Shown piece by piece: positions 17,275-24,675 of a stretch of DNA of 47,231 bases. Source of the DNA: Agreia sp. PsM10 (GTDB taxonomy: Bacteria > Actinomycetota > Actinomycetes > Actinomycetales > Microbacteriaceae); the NCBI RefSeq assembly GCF_030433855.1, contig NZ_JARUXC010000020.1:1-47231 (forward strand), read 5' to 3'. Position 1 is the stretch's first letter, and every line of letters begins with the position of its first letter. The translations under genes and the position numbers were made by a program. The notes under the pieces were generated by a model. That model searched no databases, was not told the DNA's origin, and worked only from the letters and a program-made list of their open reading frames with translations.

Positions 17275-18530
17275 GCCTCGAGCACCAGAACACCCTCGCG
17301 CACCAGGCGGCGGCACACGACGATCGAATCCTCGTCGTCGAGCCCGGGCAGCGAGCCCACGGAGGTGGATTCGCCGAGCAGCAGGTGTTCGAGCGCGCCC
17401 AGGGTCGTGGCGGGCAGCGTGAGTGTTCGGGTGCCGGCGACGAGGCTCACGGTGTCGCCGCGAGACGTGACCGAGCCCGCAAGTCCGAGCCGCCAGCGGA
17501 CAACGGATGCCGTGTCGAGTCGGGCCAGACCGGCCACGGTCGCGAGCGGCCTCACCGGCTCGGGGCGGGTGATGTTCGTGAGCCGGCGGGCGAGGGATGC
17601 CGCGGCCGCGGCGGGCGTGACCGGGTCGCTCTGGATGGCGGCCACGAGGTCGGCCAGCGTCTCGGCGAGCACGTCGGCCAACGCATCCGGGTCGCCGAGG
17701 TCGAGACCGAGCGGCAGCGACGAACGAAGGGATGCGTCGGCGCGCGTCTTCGATATCACCTGGGCCACGAGGTCGGCGCGCGTGAAGGCGCTCATGCCGA
17801 TCGTGAGGTGCACGGACGTGTCGCCCAGGGCCTCGGCCGAGTGGATCCACCCCCTCGGAAGATAGAGCGCATCGCCCGGCCGAAGCACCTCGTCGATGAC
17901 GGGTGCGTTCTTCGCCTCGTCGGCGACGGCCTTCGAATGCTGCGACCACGGCTGGTCGGCGAGCGGATCGGGATGAACGGGGGAGTGGATCCTCCAGCGC
18001 TTCTCGCCGGAGATCTGCAGAACGAACACGTCGTGCACGTCGTAGTGGGGGTCGAAGCCGCGCGACGACGCCGGGGTGATGTAGGCGTTGACCTGCACGG
18101 GATGCCCCAGGTCGTCGACCAGACGCGTGGTGAAGTCGATGATCGGGGGCCAGGTGCGATGCAGGCCCTGCAGAACGATGGTGGCTCCGCCCGCGAACTC
18201 GGCGAGCACCTTGTCGGAGGAGACCTGATCGGAGATCTCGGCTCCGAAACCGCCCGATGCGGTGAACCGGTCTTTCGCGAGCACCTGGCCTTCGACGGCC
18301 ATGCGCATGAACGGAGTGCGGAGGCCGCGCTCCGAGACGAGCTCGTCGACGGCCTCGGCGGAGAAGAGGTCGGAGAAGTCGCTCACGAGGCTGTCGGTGC
18401 GGGAGAGCAGGGGGCGTCGGCCCCAGTAGTCGTCGGCGAACTCGTGGGCGTCGATGCTGATGCAGCGAGAAAGCGCGGGCCGGTTTCCCGACCCGCGCTC
18501 GGCCCTCGCTTCGTGAGGGCTAGGGTTCAT
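17271..18530 (-). CDS. JmjC/cupin domain protein, ribosomal-oxygenase-like (YcfD/RoxA type)
   Basis: A 419-aa Fe(II)/2-oxoglutarate oxygenase of the Cupin_4/JmjC class. The iron triad is visible as HYDVHDVFVLQ (the H-x-D pair) and a distal His in LPRGWIHSAEALG. ISGEKRWRIH is also typical. A winged-helix-like C-terminal half follows, as in YcfD, which hydroxylates Arg of ribosomal protein L16; MINA53 and NO66 hydroxylate His of ribosomal proteins. The substrate here is not known. The ATG at 18530 overlaps the stop of the upstream small repeat gene (TGATG). It lies in an operon with the small repeat protein upstream and the Fe-S protein downstream. Confidence 0.85.
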   Translation of the reverse strand: MNPSPHEARAERGSGNRPALSRCISIDAHEFADDYWGRRPLLSRTDSLVSDFSDLFSAEAVDELVSERGLRTPFMRMAVEGQVLAKDRFTASGGFGAEISDQVSSDKVLAEFAGGATIVLQGLHRTWPPIIDFTTRLVDDLGHPVQVNAYITPASSRGFDPHYDVHDVFVLQISGEKRWRIHSPVHPDPLADQPWSQHSKAVADEAKNAPVIDEVLRPGDALYLPRGWIHSAEALGDTSVHLTIGMSAFTRADLVAQVISKTRADASLRSSLPLGLDLGDPDALADVLAETLADLVAAIQSDPVTPAAAAASLARRLTNITRPEPVRPLATVAGLARLDTASVVRWRLGLAGSVTSRGDTVSLVAGTRTLTLPATTLGALEHLLLGESTSVGSLPGLDDEDSIVVCRRLVREGVLVLEA

Positions 18531-18787
18531 CACGCCGATCCGTCGGCTCCGCCGTCGTGGCCGTCGGGGTTGGCTCCGCCGTCAGCGGTGCCCTCTCCCT
18601 CGTCGGCCGATCCGTCGGCTCCGCCGTCGTGGCCGTCGGGGTTCGCGCCGCCGTCTGCAGGGCCTTCGCCCGCAGAAGCCGCGCCGTCCGCGCCACCATC
18701 GTGACCGCCTACGTTGGCTCCGCCATCGGCGGGGCCTTCGCCTGCGTTATCGGTTCCTGATGTGATGTCCTCGTCGTTGATACCCAT
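18530..18787 (-). CDS. Small acidic Gly/Asp/His repeat protein
   Basis: An 85-aa protein beginning MGINDEDITSGTDNAG. It then carries three near-identical repeats of about 22 residues built on EGPADGGANPDGHDGGADG. There are no Cys, Lys, Arg, Trp or aromatic residues after the start; it is strongly acidic and probably disordered. The start at 18787 has GGAGGA six bases upstream; an ORF start 15 codons earlier lacks one. I recall similar small proteins labelled 'BatC' in Microbacteriaceae, without a known function. It is translationally coupled to the JmjC oxygenase that follows, which makes its repeated His and Asp residues possible hydroxylation targets (speculative). Confidence 0.8.
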   Translation of the reverse strand: MGINDEDITSGTDNAGEGPADGGANVGGHDGGADGAASAGEGPADGGANPDGHDGGADGSADEGEGTADGGANPDGHDGGADGSA

Positions 18788-18920
18788 CGGTTCTCCTCCC
18801 ACGGTGGATGTCTGGCCACCTTCGAGCATCACGCTACTCCCGTCGACCGACAGCGGGGGAGGGGTGGACAGATGTTGCTACGACAGTTGTATGCGGCGCA
18901 AGTAGGGAAGAATGAACGGC

Positions 18921-20021
18921 ATGAGCAACAGCTATGCCCAGGCCGGCGTCGACACCCACGCCGGAGACCTCGCCGTCGAATTGATGAAGGCGGCCGTGTC
19001 GAACACTCATGGCCCCCAGGTCGTCGGCGGCTTCGGCGGTTTCGCCGGTCTGTTCGACGTGTCCGCGCTCAAGCAGTTCGAGCGCCCCCTGCTGGCGACA
19101 TCGACCGACGGCGTCGGCACGAAGGTCGCCATCGCGCAGGCGATCGACAAGCACGACACCATCGGGCAAGACCTCGTGGGCATGGTCGTCGACGACATCA
19201 TCGTCGTGGGAGCCAGGCCGCTCTTCATGACGGACTACATCGCGTGCGGAAAGGTCGTGCCCGAGCGGATCGCCGACATAGTGGCAGGGATCGCCCGGGC
19301 GTGCTCCGACACGGGAACGGCACTGGTCGGCGGCGAGACGGCCGAGCATCCGGGCCTGTTGGGCCCCGATGACTACGACGTCGCGGGTGCGGCAGTGGGC
19401 GCCGTCGAGGCCGACGCGCTCCTCGGTGCGCACCTCGTCGAAGACGGCGACGTCGTGCTCGCGCTCGAGTCGTCGGGGCTCCACTCGAACGGATTCTCGC
19501 TCGTTCGCCACATCCTCTCGTCGCGCGGCATCGACTACTCCGATACCTCTGCAGAGTTCGGCGGAGTCGTCGGCGAGGTCCTCCTCGAGCCCACTCGCCT
19601 CTACACGTCGCCGCTGCTGCGCGTGCTCGGCGAGCCTGCGCTCGCGGGCGCCGTGCACTCCCTGTCGCACGTCACCGGCGGCGGCATCGCGGCGAACCTC
19701 GCCCGCGTGCTGCCGCGAGGATCGTGGGTCGAGCTCGAACGCTCGACCTGGTCGCCGGCCCCCGTCTTCCGGGTCCTCTCCGACCTGGCCGGCTCCACTC
19801 TCGAGAGTTCCGAGGGCACGTGGAACCTCGGCATCGGAATGTTCGCCGTGGTGCGAGCGGATGCGGCTGCTGCCGTCGCTGCGGCACTGACGGCCGACGG
19901 CATCCCCACCTGGCGGGCCGGCGTCGTCGCGATCGGCACCCGGGACCTCGCCGGCTTCGAGCAGGGCGCGAAGGGCGTAGACGGCGGCGCCGTGCGTCTC
20001 ACCGGCGCGTTCGCCGACTGA
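18921..20021 (+). CDS. purM: Phosphoribosylformylglycinamidine cyclo-ligase PurM
   Basis: A 366-aa cytosolic enzyme that closes the imidazole ring to give AIR, the fifth step of purine synthesis. Family motifs are YAQAGVDTHAGDLAVELMK, STDGVGTK, DDIIVVGARPLFMTDY, VGGETAEHPG and HVTGGGIAANL. The ATG at 18921 was preferred because GGGAAG lies 10 nt upstream; an ATG three codons earlier sits almost on that site. It is divergent from the JmjC operon and 133 nt away. In many actinobacteria purM is followed by the DUF3073 gene, which here sits 8 kb away. Confidence 0.95.
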   Translation: MSNSYAQAGVDTHAGDLAVELMKAAVSNTHGPQVVGGFGGFAGLFDVSALKQFERPLLATSTDGVGTKVAIAQAIDKHDTIGQDLVGMVVDDIIVVGARPLFMTDYIACGKVVPERIADIVAGIARACSDTGTALVGGETAEHPGLLGPDDYDVAGAAVGAVEADALLGAHLVEDGDVVLALESSGLHSNGFSLVRHILSSRGIDYSDTSAEFGGVVGEVLLEPTRLYTSPLLRVLGEPALAGAVHSLSHVTGGGIAANLARVLPRGSWVELERSTWSPAPVFRVLSDLAGSTLESSEGTWNLGIGMFAVVRADAAAAVAAALTADGIPTWRAGVVAIGTRDLAGFEQGAKGVDGGAVRLTGAFAD

Positions 20022-20036
20022 TCGACCGCCCTCCTA

Positions 20037-20069
20037 CAGTACGGACCTCGCAGTGCGAGGTCCGTACTG
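20037..20069. terminator. Bidirectional hairpin terminator after purM
   Basis: A perfect 15-bp stem (20037-20051 with 20055-20069) has a 3-nt loop between the convergent purM and the 236-aa secreted-protein gene. The flanks are only weakly T/A-rich. Confidence 0.8.
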
Positions 20070-20084
20070 GTTAGATCACGCTCG

Positions 20085-20795
20085 TCAGGCGGGGCTGCCG
20101 AAGTAGGTGATCGTCTCGCTGTCGGAGTCGTTCGACGCGTCGATATCGCCTGCCGTCCCCTGGTCGAGGGTCACGATGAACTGGTAGTTCCCGTTGGAGT
20201 TGGATACCCAGGTGGTGTCGAACTCGCCCTCGATCGAGCCGCTGGCCGCAGCAACGCTCCCCGTGTAGGTGAAGACGTAGTTGGCGGGGTCTGACGTTGT
20301 GTCCACCGACCAGTTCGCGGTCGTCGCGACAATGGGGGTGATGAACGGCGACTTGGGGATTCGGGCGACGATGGGGCCGACCGCCTCCTGGTCGTCCGAC
20401 AGGTTGTAGACCTGCAGCGCCAAGGTCGTGGTATCGCCGGACTGGAGGATACTCGGGCTGACGGTGATCCTGGGCGTCAGGTCGATCGTCGAGGGGATCG
20501 CGGGCGGCGCGGTCGTCGGAGGAGTCGTAGGAGGGGCCGAGGGAATCGCCGGATCCGTTACGGGCGGCGGAGTCGCCGAGGCGGGGCACGGAGTCGCGGC
20601 TTGTGCCGACGTCGTTCCGCTCGTGGCGAGGAGTCCGCCTCCCAGCACGAGCGCGACGACGAGGCCCAGGGCTGCTCCTGCCGATCGGCCTCGACGCCGG
20701 AAGGCGAGAAGAGCAATGGTTCCGATCGCGATCACCGCGGCGGCACCGCCGAGCGGACCCCAGATTTCGAGTCCTGTTTGGGCGAGACAGTTCAT
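20085..20795 (-). CDS. Membrane-tethered extracellular protein, unknown function
   Basis: About 236 aa. Two hydrophobic segments (about residues 8-31 and 38-66) are separated by RRRGR. A Thr/Pro-rich linker follows (about 68-105). A C-terminal beta-sandwich-like domain (about 108-236) carries LQVYNLSDDQE, FTYTGSV and ASNDSDSETITY, reminiscent of DUF11 or CARDB domains. The twin hydrophobic start suggests a hairpin anchor or one helix plus a signal segment. The second of two adjacent ATGs (20795) was chosen; AAAGGA lies six bases upstream. No function can be assigned. It shares a terminator with purM. Confidence 0.7.
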   Translation of the reverse strand: MNCLAQTGLEIWGPLGGAAAVIAIGTIALLAFRRRGRSAGAALGLVVALVLGGGLLATSGTTSAQAATPCPASATPPPVTDPAIPSAPPTTPPTTAPPAIPSTIDLTPRITVSPSILQSGDTTTLALQVYNLSDDQEAVGPIVARIPKSPFITPIVATTANWSVDTTSDPANYVFTYTGSVAAASGSIEGEFDTTWVSNSNGNYQFIVTLDQGTAGDIDASNDSDSETITYFGSPA

Positions 20796-21015
20796 CATCA
20801 GTCCTTTGCTGAGAGGCACACAGTGGCCATGAGGGTCGATACCGTTCCGCTCCCCACGGCGCCATAGTTGAGACTATGTCACGATATGAATCATAAAACC
20901 AGCACGTTATAGCGAGGAGTAACGGATCGGTAACGGCGTCTTGCGCCGAGTAACGGGGCGGCGCTACCTTCGAGAAGCACGCCAAACCGGGCGTGCCTGA
21001 TCAGGAAGGGAGTTG

Positions 21016-21108
21016 ATGGCAATGGACAAGAACGATGCGATCGCGACACGCGATTCCCGCACGGTATCCCTTATCCCGGCGCTCCTCCCTTCGGTTCTCA
21101 TCGACTGA
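21016..21108 (+). CDS. Possible 30-aa leader or small protein
   Basis: A short ORF starting MAMDKNDAIATRDSRT and ending LPSVLID. It has a good ribosome binding site (ggaagggag, 3 nt from the ATG) and ends 45 nt before the next start. Upstream lie a 7-bp hairpin (20977-20996), the palindrome cctgatcagg (20996-21005) and three nearby copies of 'gtaacgg' (20918-20955). It could be a leader peptide or the remnant of a lost gene. I do not recognise the sequence. The 220 nt before it hold no other gene. Confidence 0.4.
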   Translation: MAMDKNDAIATRDSRTVSLIPALLPSVLID

Positions 21109-21153
21109 TCCCGAAGACGACCAGCGCCTCCACTTCTCTCGGAGGACACTCTC

Positions 21154-21525
21154 GTGTTTCGTTCAACAACCGGTGCCGACCTCGGCGCCGTTCTCTCCTT
21201 CTCGTCGCCCGGCCCTGAGCCGTGGGTCGACGCCCTGCACTTCCTCGCAGGTCAGGACGCCGGCACCTACCGTGACGAGTGGACCTGGCTGGCTTTCCTC
21301 GATGGCCGTCCGCTCGCTCGTGCCATCTGGTGGGGTCCGGCGTCGTCCGCCTACCCGACACGGCTCGACTGCCTTCTGGTCGACCGCAGCCTGCCGCATC
21401 CGGAGGTCTGGAGCGGGGCGCTCGTGCGTTCGGCCATCAGGGCCTTCGCCGAGGCGGGGTCGCCCCTGCTGCCCGAGGCGGCTCACGTTCCGCGTTACGC
21501 CCTGGCGTCGACGAGGCGGCTGTGA
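21154..21525 (+). CDS. Truncated GNAT-type acetyltransferase, N-terminal part only
   Basis: A 123-aa ORF with a strong GGAGGA seven bases before its GTG start. MFRSTTGADLGAVLSF, RDEWTWLAFLDGRPLARAIWW and LDCLLVDRS resemble the first third of actinobacterial GNAT acetyltransferases of about 250-300 aa. The acetyl-CoA-binding half is missing: after about residue 105 the sequence loses similarity and stops 85 nt before the purC stop. I read it as a decayed gene that keeps its translation signals. It could also be a separate small protein; the comparison is from memory. Confidence 0.55.
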   Translation: MFRSTTGADLGAVLSFSSPGPEPWVDALHFLAGQDAGTYRDEWTWLAFLDGRPLARAIWWGPASSAYPTRLDCLLVDRSLPHPEVWSGALVRSAIRAFAEAGSPLLPEAAHVPRYALASTRRL

Positions 21526-21531
21526 CCCGAG

Positions 21532-21569
21532 GCGACGGATGGTGCCGGGCGACCGGCAGCATCCGTCGC
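21532..21569. terminator. Hairpin between the truncated gene and purC
   Basis: A 15-bp stem with one mismatch (21532-21546 with 21555-21569) and an 8-nt loop lies between convergent genes. It is a probable terminator for purDC and perhaps for the rightward gene. A T run is lacking. Confidence 0.6.
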
Positions 21570-21610
21570 TGCCGGGCACGCGCACGGTCGACGTGCGCGG
21601 CCGAGCCGGG

Positions 21611-22489
21611 TCAGGCCGTGAGCCGTGCCAGGAGTTCGCGGTACCGGGCCGCGGTCTGCTCGACGATGTTCTCGGGCAGGGCGGGCGGAGGGCCGGCGGA
21701 CTCATCCGTCGTGTCCCAGTTTGCCGCCAGCCAGTTGCGAACGATCTGCTTGTCGAAGCTGGCGAGGCGATCGCCCGACGCGTAGGCCTCGGCATCCCAG
21801 TACCGACTGGAATCGCTTGTGAGCACCTCGTCGGCGAGGGTGATCTCGCCGGAGACGCGATCGGCGCCGAACTCGAACTTGGTGTCGGCGAGGATGACGC
21901 CGCGTGCCTCGGCGATGGCGGATGCCCGTGAATAGATCTCGAGCGAGAGGTCGCGCAGGCGCTCGGCCACCTGGGCGCCGACCAGCTCGATCGTTCGCTC
22001 GAACGTGATGTTCTCGTCGTGCTCGCCCAGCTCGGCCTTGAACGCCGGGGTGTAGATGGGCTCGGGCAGTCTGTCGCCGTTCTCGAGTCCGGCCGGCAGC
22101 GCGACGCCGCAGACCGACTGCGACTGCTGATACTCCTTCCAGCCGGAGCCGGAGAGATAGCCGCGCACGACGCACTCGATGGGGAACATGTCGAGGGGCT
22201 TCACCAGCATGGCGCGCCCCGCGACCTCGACCGGCACGTCGGCCTGGTCGCCGACCAGGTGGTTCGCTATTCCCGACAGCTGGTCGAACCACCAGAGGCT
22301 CAGGCTCGTGAGCAGCTCGCCTTTGCTCGGAATCCCCGGTTCGAGCACGTGATCGAAGGCGCTGACCCGATCGCTCGCCACGACGAGCAGCGTGTCGGCA
22401 TCGTCGACGCTCACGGCGTCGGTCGGAATGTAGAGGTCGCGCACCTTGCCGCTGTAGACGTCGGTGAAGCCCTCGATCTCGATGGTCAC
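21611..22489 (-). CDS. purC: SAICAR synthetase PurC
   Basis: A 292-aa cytosolic enzyme joining aspartate to CAIR in purine synthesis. Motifs: YSGKVRDLY, VASDRVSAFD, ECVVRGYLSGSGWKEY and ILADTKFEFG. Length and sequence fit the longer form found in actinobacteria and yeast ADE1. The start is GTG at 22489, overlapping the purD stop by 4 nt (GTGA), which indicates translational coupling. Confidence 0.96.
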   Translation of the reverse strand: MTIEIEGFTDVYSGKVRDLYIPTDAVSVDDADTLLVVASDRVSAFDHVLEPGIPSKGELLTSLSLWWFDQLSGIANHLVGDQADVPVEVAGRAMLVKPLDMFPIECVVRGYLSGSGWKEYQQSQSVCGVALPAGLENGDRLPEPIYTPAFKAELGEHDENITFERTIELVGAQVAERLRDLSLEIYSRASAIAEARGVILADTKFEFGADRVSGEITLADEVLTSDSSRYWDAEAYASGDRLASFDKQIVRNWLAANWDTTDESAGPPPALPENIVEQTAARYRELLARLTA

Positions 22490-23757
22490 GAGGTGGCCAC
22501 CTTCGCAGCGATGTCGGTTCGGTGCTGCGAGCCTTCAAGCCCGATCAGGTCGATGGCCTCGTAGGCGCGACGCCGAGCCTCGGAGAAATCGGATGCGGTG
22601 GACACGACACTCAGCACGCGGCCCCCCGTGGCGACGAGTTCGCCGTCGCGCACGGCGGTCGCCGCGTGGGCGATATGGGTGCCGGGCACGGCCTCAGCCT
22701 CGACGAGGCCCGACAGCACGCGGCCCGTGACGGGCGTGCCCGGATAGTTCTCGCTCGCCACGACCACCGTGACCGCGACGTCGCTCGAGAAGGCGGGGCG
22801 AGGCTGGTCGACGAGCGTGCCGCTCGCCGCGGCGAACAGCAGGTCGCTCAGAGGCGTCTCGAGGCGAGGAAGAACGACCTGCGTCTCGGGATCGCCGAAG
22901 CGCGCGTTGAACTCGATGACGCGGATGCCGTCGTCGGTGAGGATCAGGCCGCAGTAGAGCAGGCCGATGAACGGCTTCTCCTCGGCCGCGAGCTGCCGGA
23001 TCGTGGGAAGGGCGATCGTCTCGATGACCTCGTCGACGAAGGCCTCCTCGCTGCCGAACCGCTCGTCGAGCCAGGGGAGTGGCGAGTACGCGCCCATGCC
23101 CCCGGTGTTCGGACCCGCGTCGCCGTCGGACAGCCGCTTGTAGTCCTGCGCGGGAGACATAGGACGCACGGTGTGCCCGTCGCTGAGGAGGAACAGCGAG
23201 ACCTCCTGCCCGTCGAGGAACTCCTCGATGAGCACCTCTCCGTGACCCAGCCAGTGCCTCGAGTGCTCGATCGCCTCGTCGCGGTTCTCGGTGACGAGAA
23301 CCCCTTTGCCTGCCGCGAGACCGTCGGCCTTGACCACGTACGGCGCACCGAACTCGTCGAGGATGCGCTCGGCGTCGGCGAGAGTGCCGGCGCGCTCGGC
23401 ACGACCGGTCGGAACGCCTGCCTCGGCCATGATGTGCTTCGCGAACGTCTTGCTGCCTTCGAGCGCAGCGGCCTCGCGACCGGGGCCGAAGACGGGGATT
23501 CCCCTGCTTCTCACTGCGTCGGCCACGCCGGCCACCAGGGGAGCCTCGGGCCCGACGACGACCAGATCGATGTCTCCGTCCTGCGCGAACTCCACCACGG
23601 CATCGGGATCGTTCGCGTCGATGCCGACGACCGGGACCACGAGGGCGATGCCCGCGTTTCCCGGCGCCGCGACGACATCGTGCTGCCCGGGCTCCGAAAG
23701 AAGCGCGGTGATGATGGCATGCTCTCGCGCGCCGGATCCGAGGACAAGAATCTTCAC
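22486..23757 (-). CDS. purD: Phosphoribosylamine-glycine ligase PurD
   Basis: A 423-aa ATP-grasp enzyme that makes GAR from phosphoribosylamine, the step after PurF. Visible features: VLGSGAREHAI at the N-terminus, VGPEAPLVAG, the ATP-grasp lid region APYVVKADGLAAGKGV, TGGMGAYSPLPW and FNARFGDPETQ. The start is GTG at 23757. It is first of the purD-purC pair. Its 200-bp upstream region leads directly into the hairpin array at 23961-24220, so a transcript from that side could affect it. Nothing else gene-like was seen in 23758-23960. Confidence 0.95.
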   Translation of the reverse strand: MKILVLGSGAREHAIITALLSEPGQHDVVAAPGNAGIALVVPVVGIDANDPDAVVEFAQDGDIDLVVVGPEAPLVAGVADAVRSRGIPVFGPGREAAALEGSKTFAKHIMAEAGVPTGRAERAGTLADAERILDEFGAPYVVKADGLAAGKGVLVTENRDEAIEHSRHWLGHGEVLIEEFLDGQEVSLFLLSDGHTVRPMSPAQDYKRLSDGDAGPNTGGMGAYSPLPWLDERFGSEEAFVDEVIETIALPTIRQLAAEEKPFIGLLYCGLILTDDGIRVIEFNARFGDPETQVVLPRLETPLSDLLFAAASGTLVDQPRPAFSSDVAVTVVVASENYPGTPVTGRVLSGLVEAEAVPGTHIAHAATAVRDGELVATGGRVLSVVSTASDFSEARRRAYEAIDLIGLEGSQHRTDIAAKVATS

Positions 23758-23960
23758 AGCCCACAGCTTAGCTTTCGGCTGCGTCCGTGCCCCGATCGAC
23801 CGTGATCGTCTCGGGCCGCTCGCGCGCCCCGTCGGTCGTTTCGCGTCGCCCGCAACTCGTCGAAAACTTTTCTCCCGATCGACGTAATAGATGCAGACAG
23901 GTCGACTCTCTTATCTATGAAGGCGGTCGATGACACCGTCGGCGAGACAACTTCACAGAG

Positions 23961-24066
23961 CTTCGTACGGCGGCAGCCCATCCCCCCTCGGCCTGCCGTC
24001 GTACGAGAACACTTCGTACGGCGGCCCGATTTTCCCCCATCTCGCGCCGCCGTACGAAGCCTTTTT
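23961..24066 (+). ncRNA. Candidate small RNA: two C-loop hairpins ending in a T run (6C-like)
   Basis: Hairpins H1 and H2 of the array are followed two bases later by TTTTT (24062-24066), so H2 could end a plus-strand transcript. Two hairpins each with a C run in the loop is the layout of the actinobacterial 6C RNA motif. H2 has only five C, and no convincing promoter was found upstream, so strand and limits are uncertain. H3-H5 may belong to the same or a longer transcript. Confidence 0.35.
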
Positions 24067-24220
24067 CGCACGGAGCACCCTTCATCCCCCCCGACTCGGT
24101 GCTCCGTGCGGAAGCACTTCGTGCGGCGGCCCGACTGTCCCCCCAAGCAGCGCCGCCGCACGAACCATGTTCGTGCGGCAGACCACTCATCCCCCCCCCG
24201 AGGCCGGTCTGCCGCACGAC
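23961..24220. repeat. Array of five long hairpins with poly-C loops, about 52-nt period
   Basis: Stems, paired bases only: H1 23963-23976/23993-24006; H2 24012-24025/24046-24059; H3 24067-24079/24098-24110; H4 24118-24130/24152-24164; H5 24171-24184/24206-24219. H2-H5 are perfect over 13-14 bp; H1 has one G-T. Plus-strand loops carry runs of 6, 5, 7, 6 and 9 C. Unit starts are spaced 51, 52, 53 and 52 nt. All arms share TTCG(T/C)(A/G)CGG, but the variable bases differ among units and are matched on the other arm, so pairing is kept. The spacing is not a multiple of three, and ORFs through it look like by-products. It lies between purD and the sterol-carrier-like gene. Function unknown. Confidence 0.92.
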
Positions 24221-24253
24221 AACCCTGTGCTGCATGACAACCCTGTGCCGACC
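24218..24253. repeat. Two 18-bp direct repeats before the sterol-carrier-like gene
   Basis: gacaaccctgtgc occurs at 24218-24230 and again at 24236-24248, with an 18-nt period. It lies directly after hairpin H5 and about 25 nt before the next start codon. It could be a regulator site or slippage product. Confidence 0.6.
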
Positions 24254-24273
24254 CGGCGTCCTACGCTGGAGTC

Positions 24274-24639
24274 ATGGCAAAGACTCGCATCCGCCCCCTC
24301 GACGGCGAAGCGGCCATCGCCGCCGCCACTGCAGACGGGGTCGCCGCCTCCCGCGACGCGACGGCCACGGCCACGCGCTACCTCCTCCAGTGTCTGGCCG
24401 ACACCGCCCAGGGAAACACGGTCGAGGTTCGGGTGCCGCCATTCGGTGCGGTGCAGTGCATCGAAGGCCCCGGCCACACCCGCGGAACCCCGCCGAACGT
24501 GGTGGAGATGGATGCCGCGACCTGGCTCGAACTGGCGACCGGCCGCCTCACGTGGGCGGCGGGGATCGCCGCCGCGCGCATCCACGCCTCCGGCCAGCGG
24601 GCGGACCTCACCGGCTACGTGCCCGTCGAGCGCCCGTAG
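24274..24639 (+). CDS. Sterol carrier family (SCP-2-like) protein
   Basis: A 121-aa cytosolic protein. The segment GTPPNVVEMDAATWLELATGRLTW followed by ASGQRADL is the signature of the small actinobacterial 'sterol carrier family' proteins; the first part is quoted here in pieces as PPNVVEMDAATWLELATGR. The family is often found close to purine genes. No ligand or reaction is known for it, and lipid binding is inferred from the fold. The ATG has no clear Shine-Dalgarno site (only GGAG at 24268-24271, very close). The hairpin array and the 18-bp repeats lie directly upstream. Confidence 0.8.
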   Translation: MAKTRIRPLDGEAAIAAATADGVAASRDATATATRYLLQCLADTAQGNTVEVRVPPFGAVQCIEGPGHTRGTPPNVVEMDAATWLELATGRLTWAAGIAAARIHASGQRADLTGYVPVERP

Positions 24640-24649
24640 CGTCGAGCGC

Positions 24650-24675
24650 ACCGCGGGCGGGAAGCCCGCCGCGGT
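24650..24675. terminator. Hairpin between convergent genes
   Basis: accgcgggcggg pairs with cccgccgcggt with one bulged base and a 3-nt loop. It lies between the sterol-carrier-like stop and the ridA stop and touches the latter. It is a probable bidirectional terminator. Confidence 0.65.

Noticed and set aside
23961-24220. CRISPR array
   Set aside because: Units are self-complementary hairpins with similar interiors, not identical repeats with unique spacers, and there are no cas genes.
23917-24237. 106-aa ORF through the hairpin array with recurring FVRRP..PP peptides
   Set aside because: The repeat period (51, 52, 53, 52 nt) shifts frame, similar peptides occur in several frames on both strands, and there is no good ribosome binding site. 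The peptide pattern follows from the inverted repeats.
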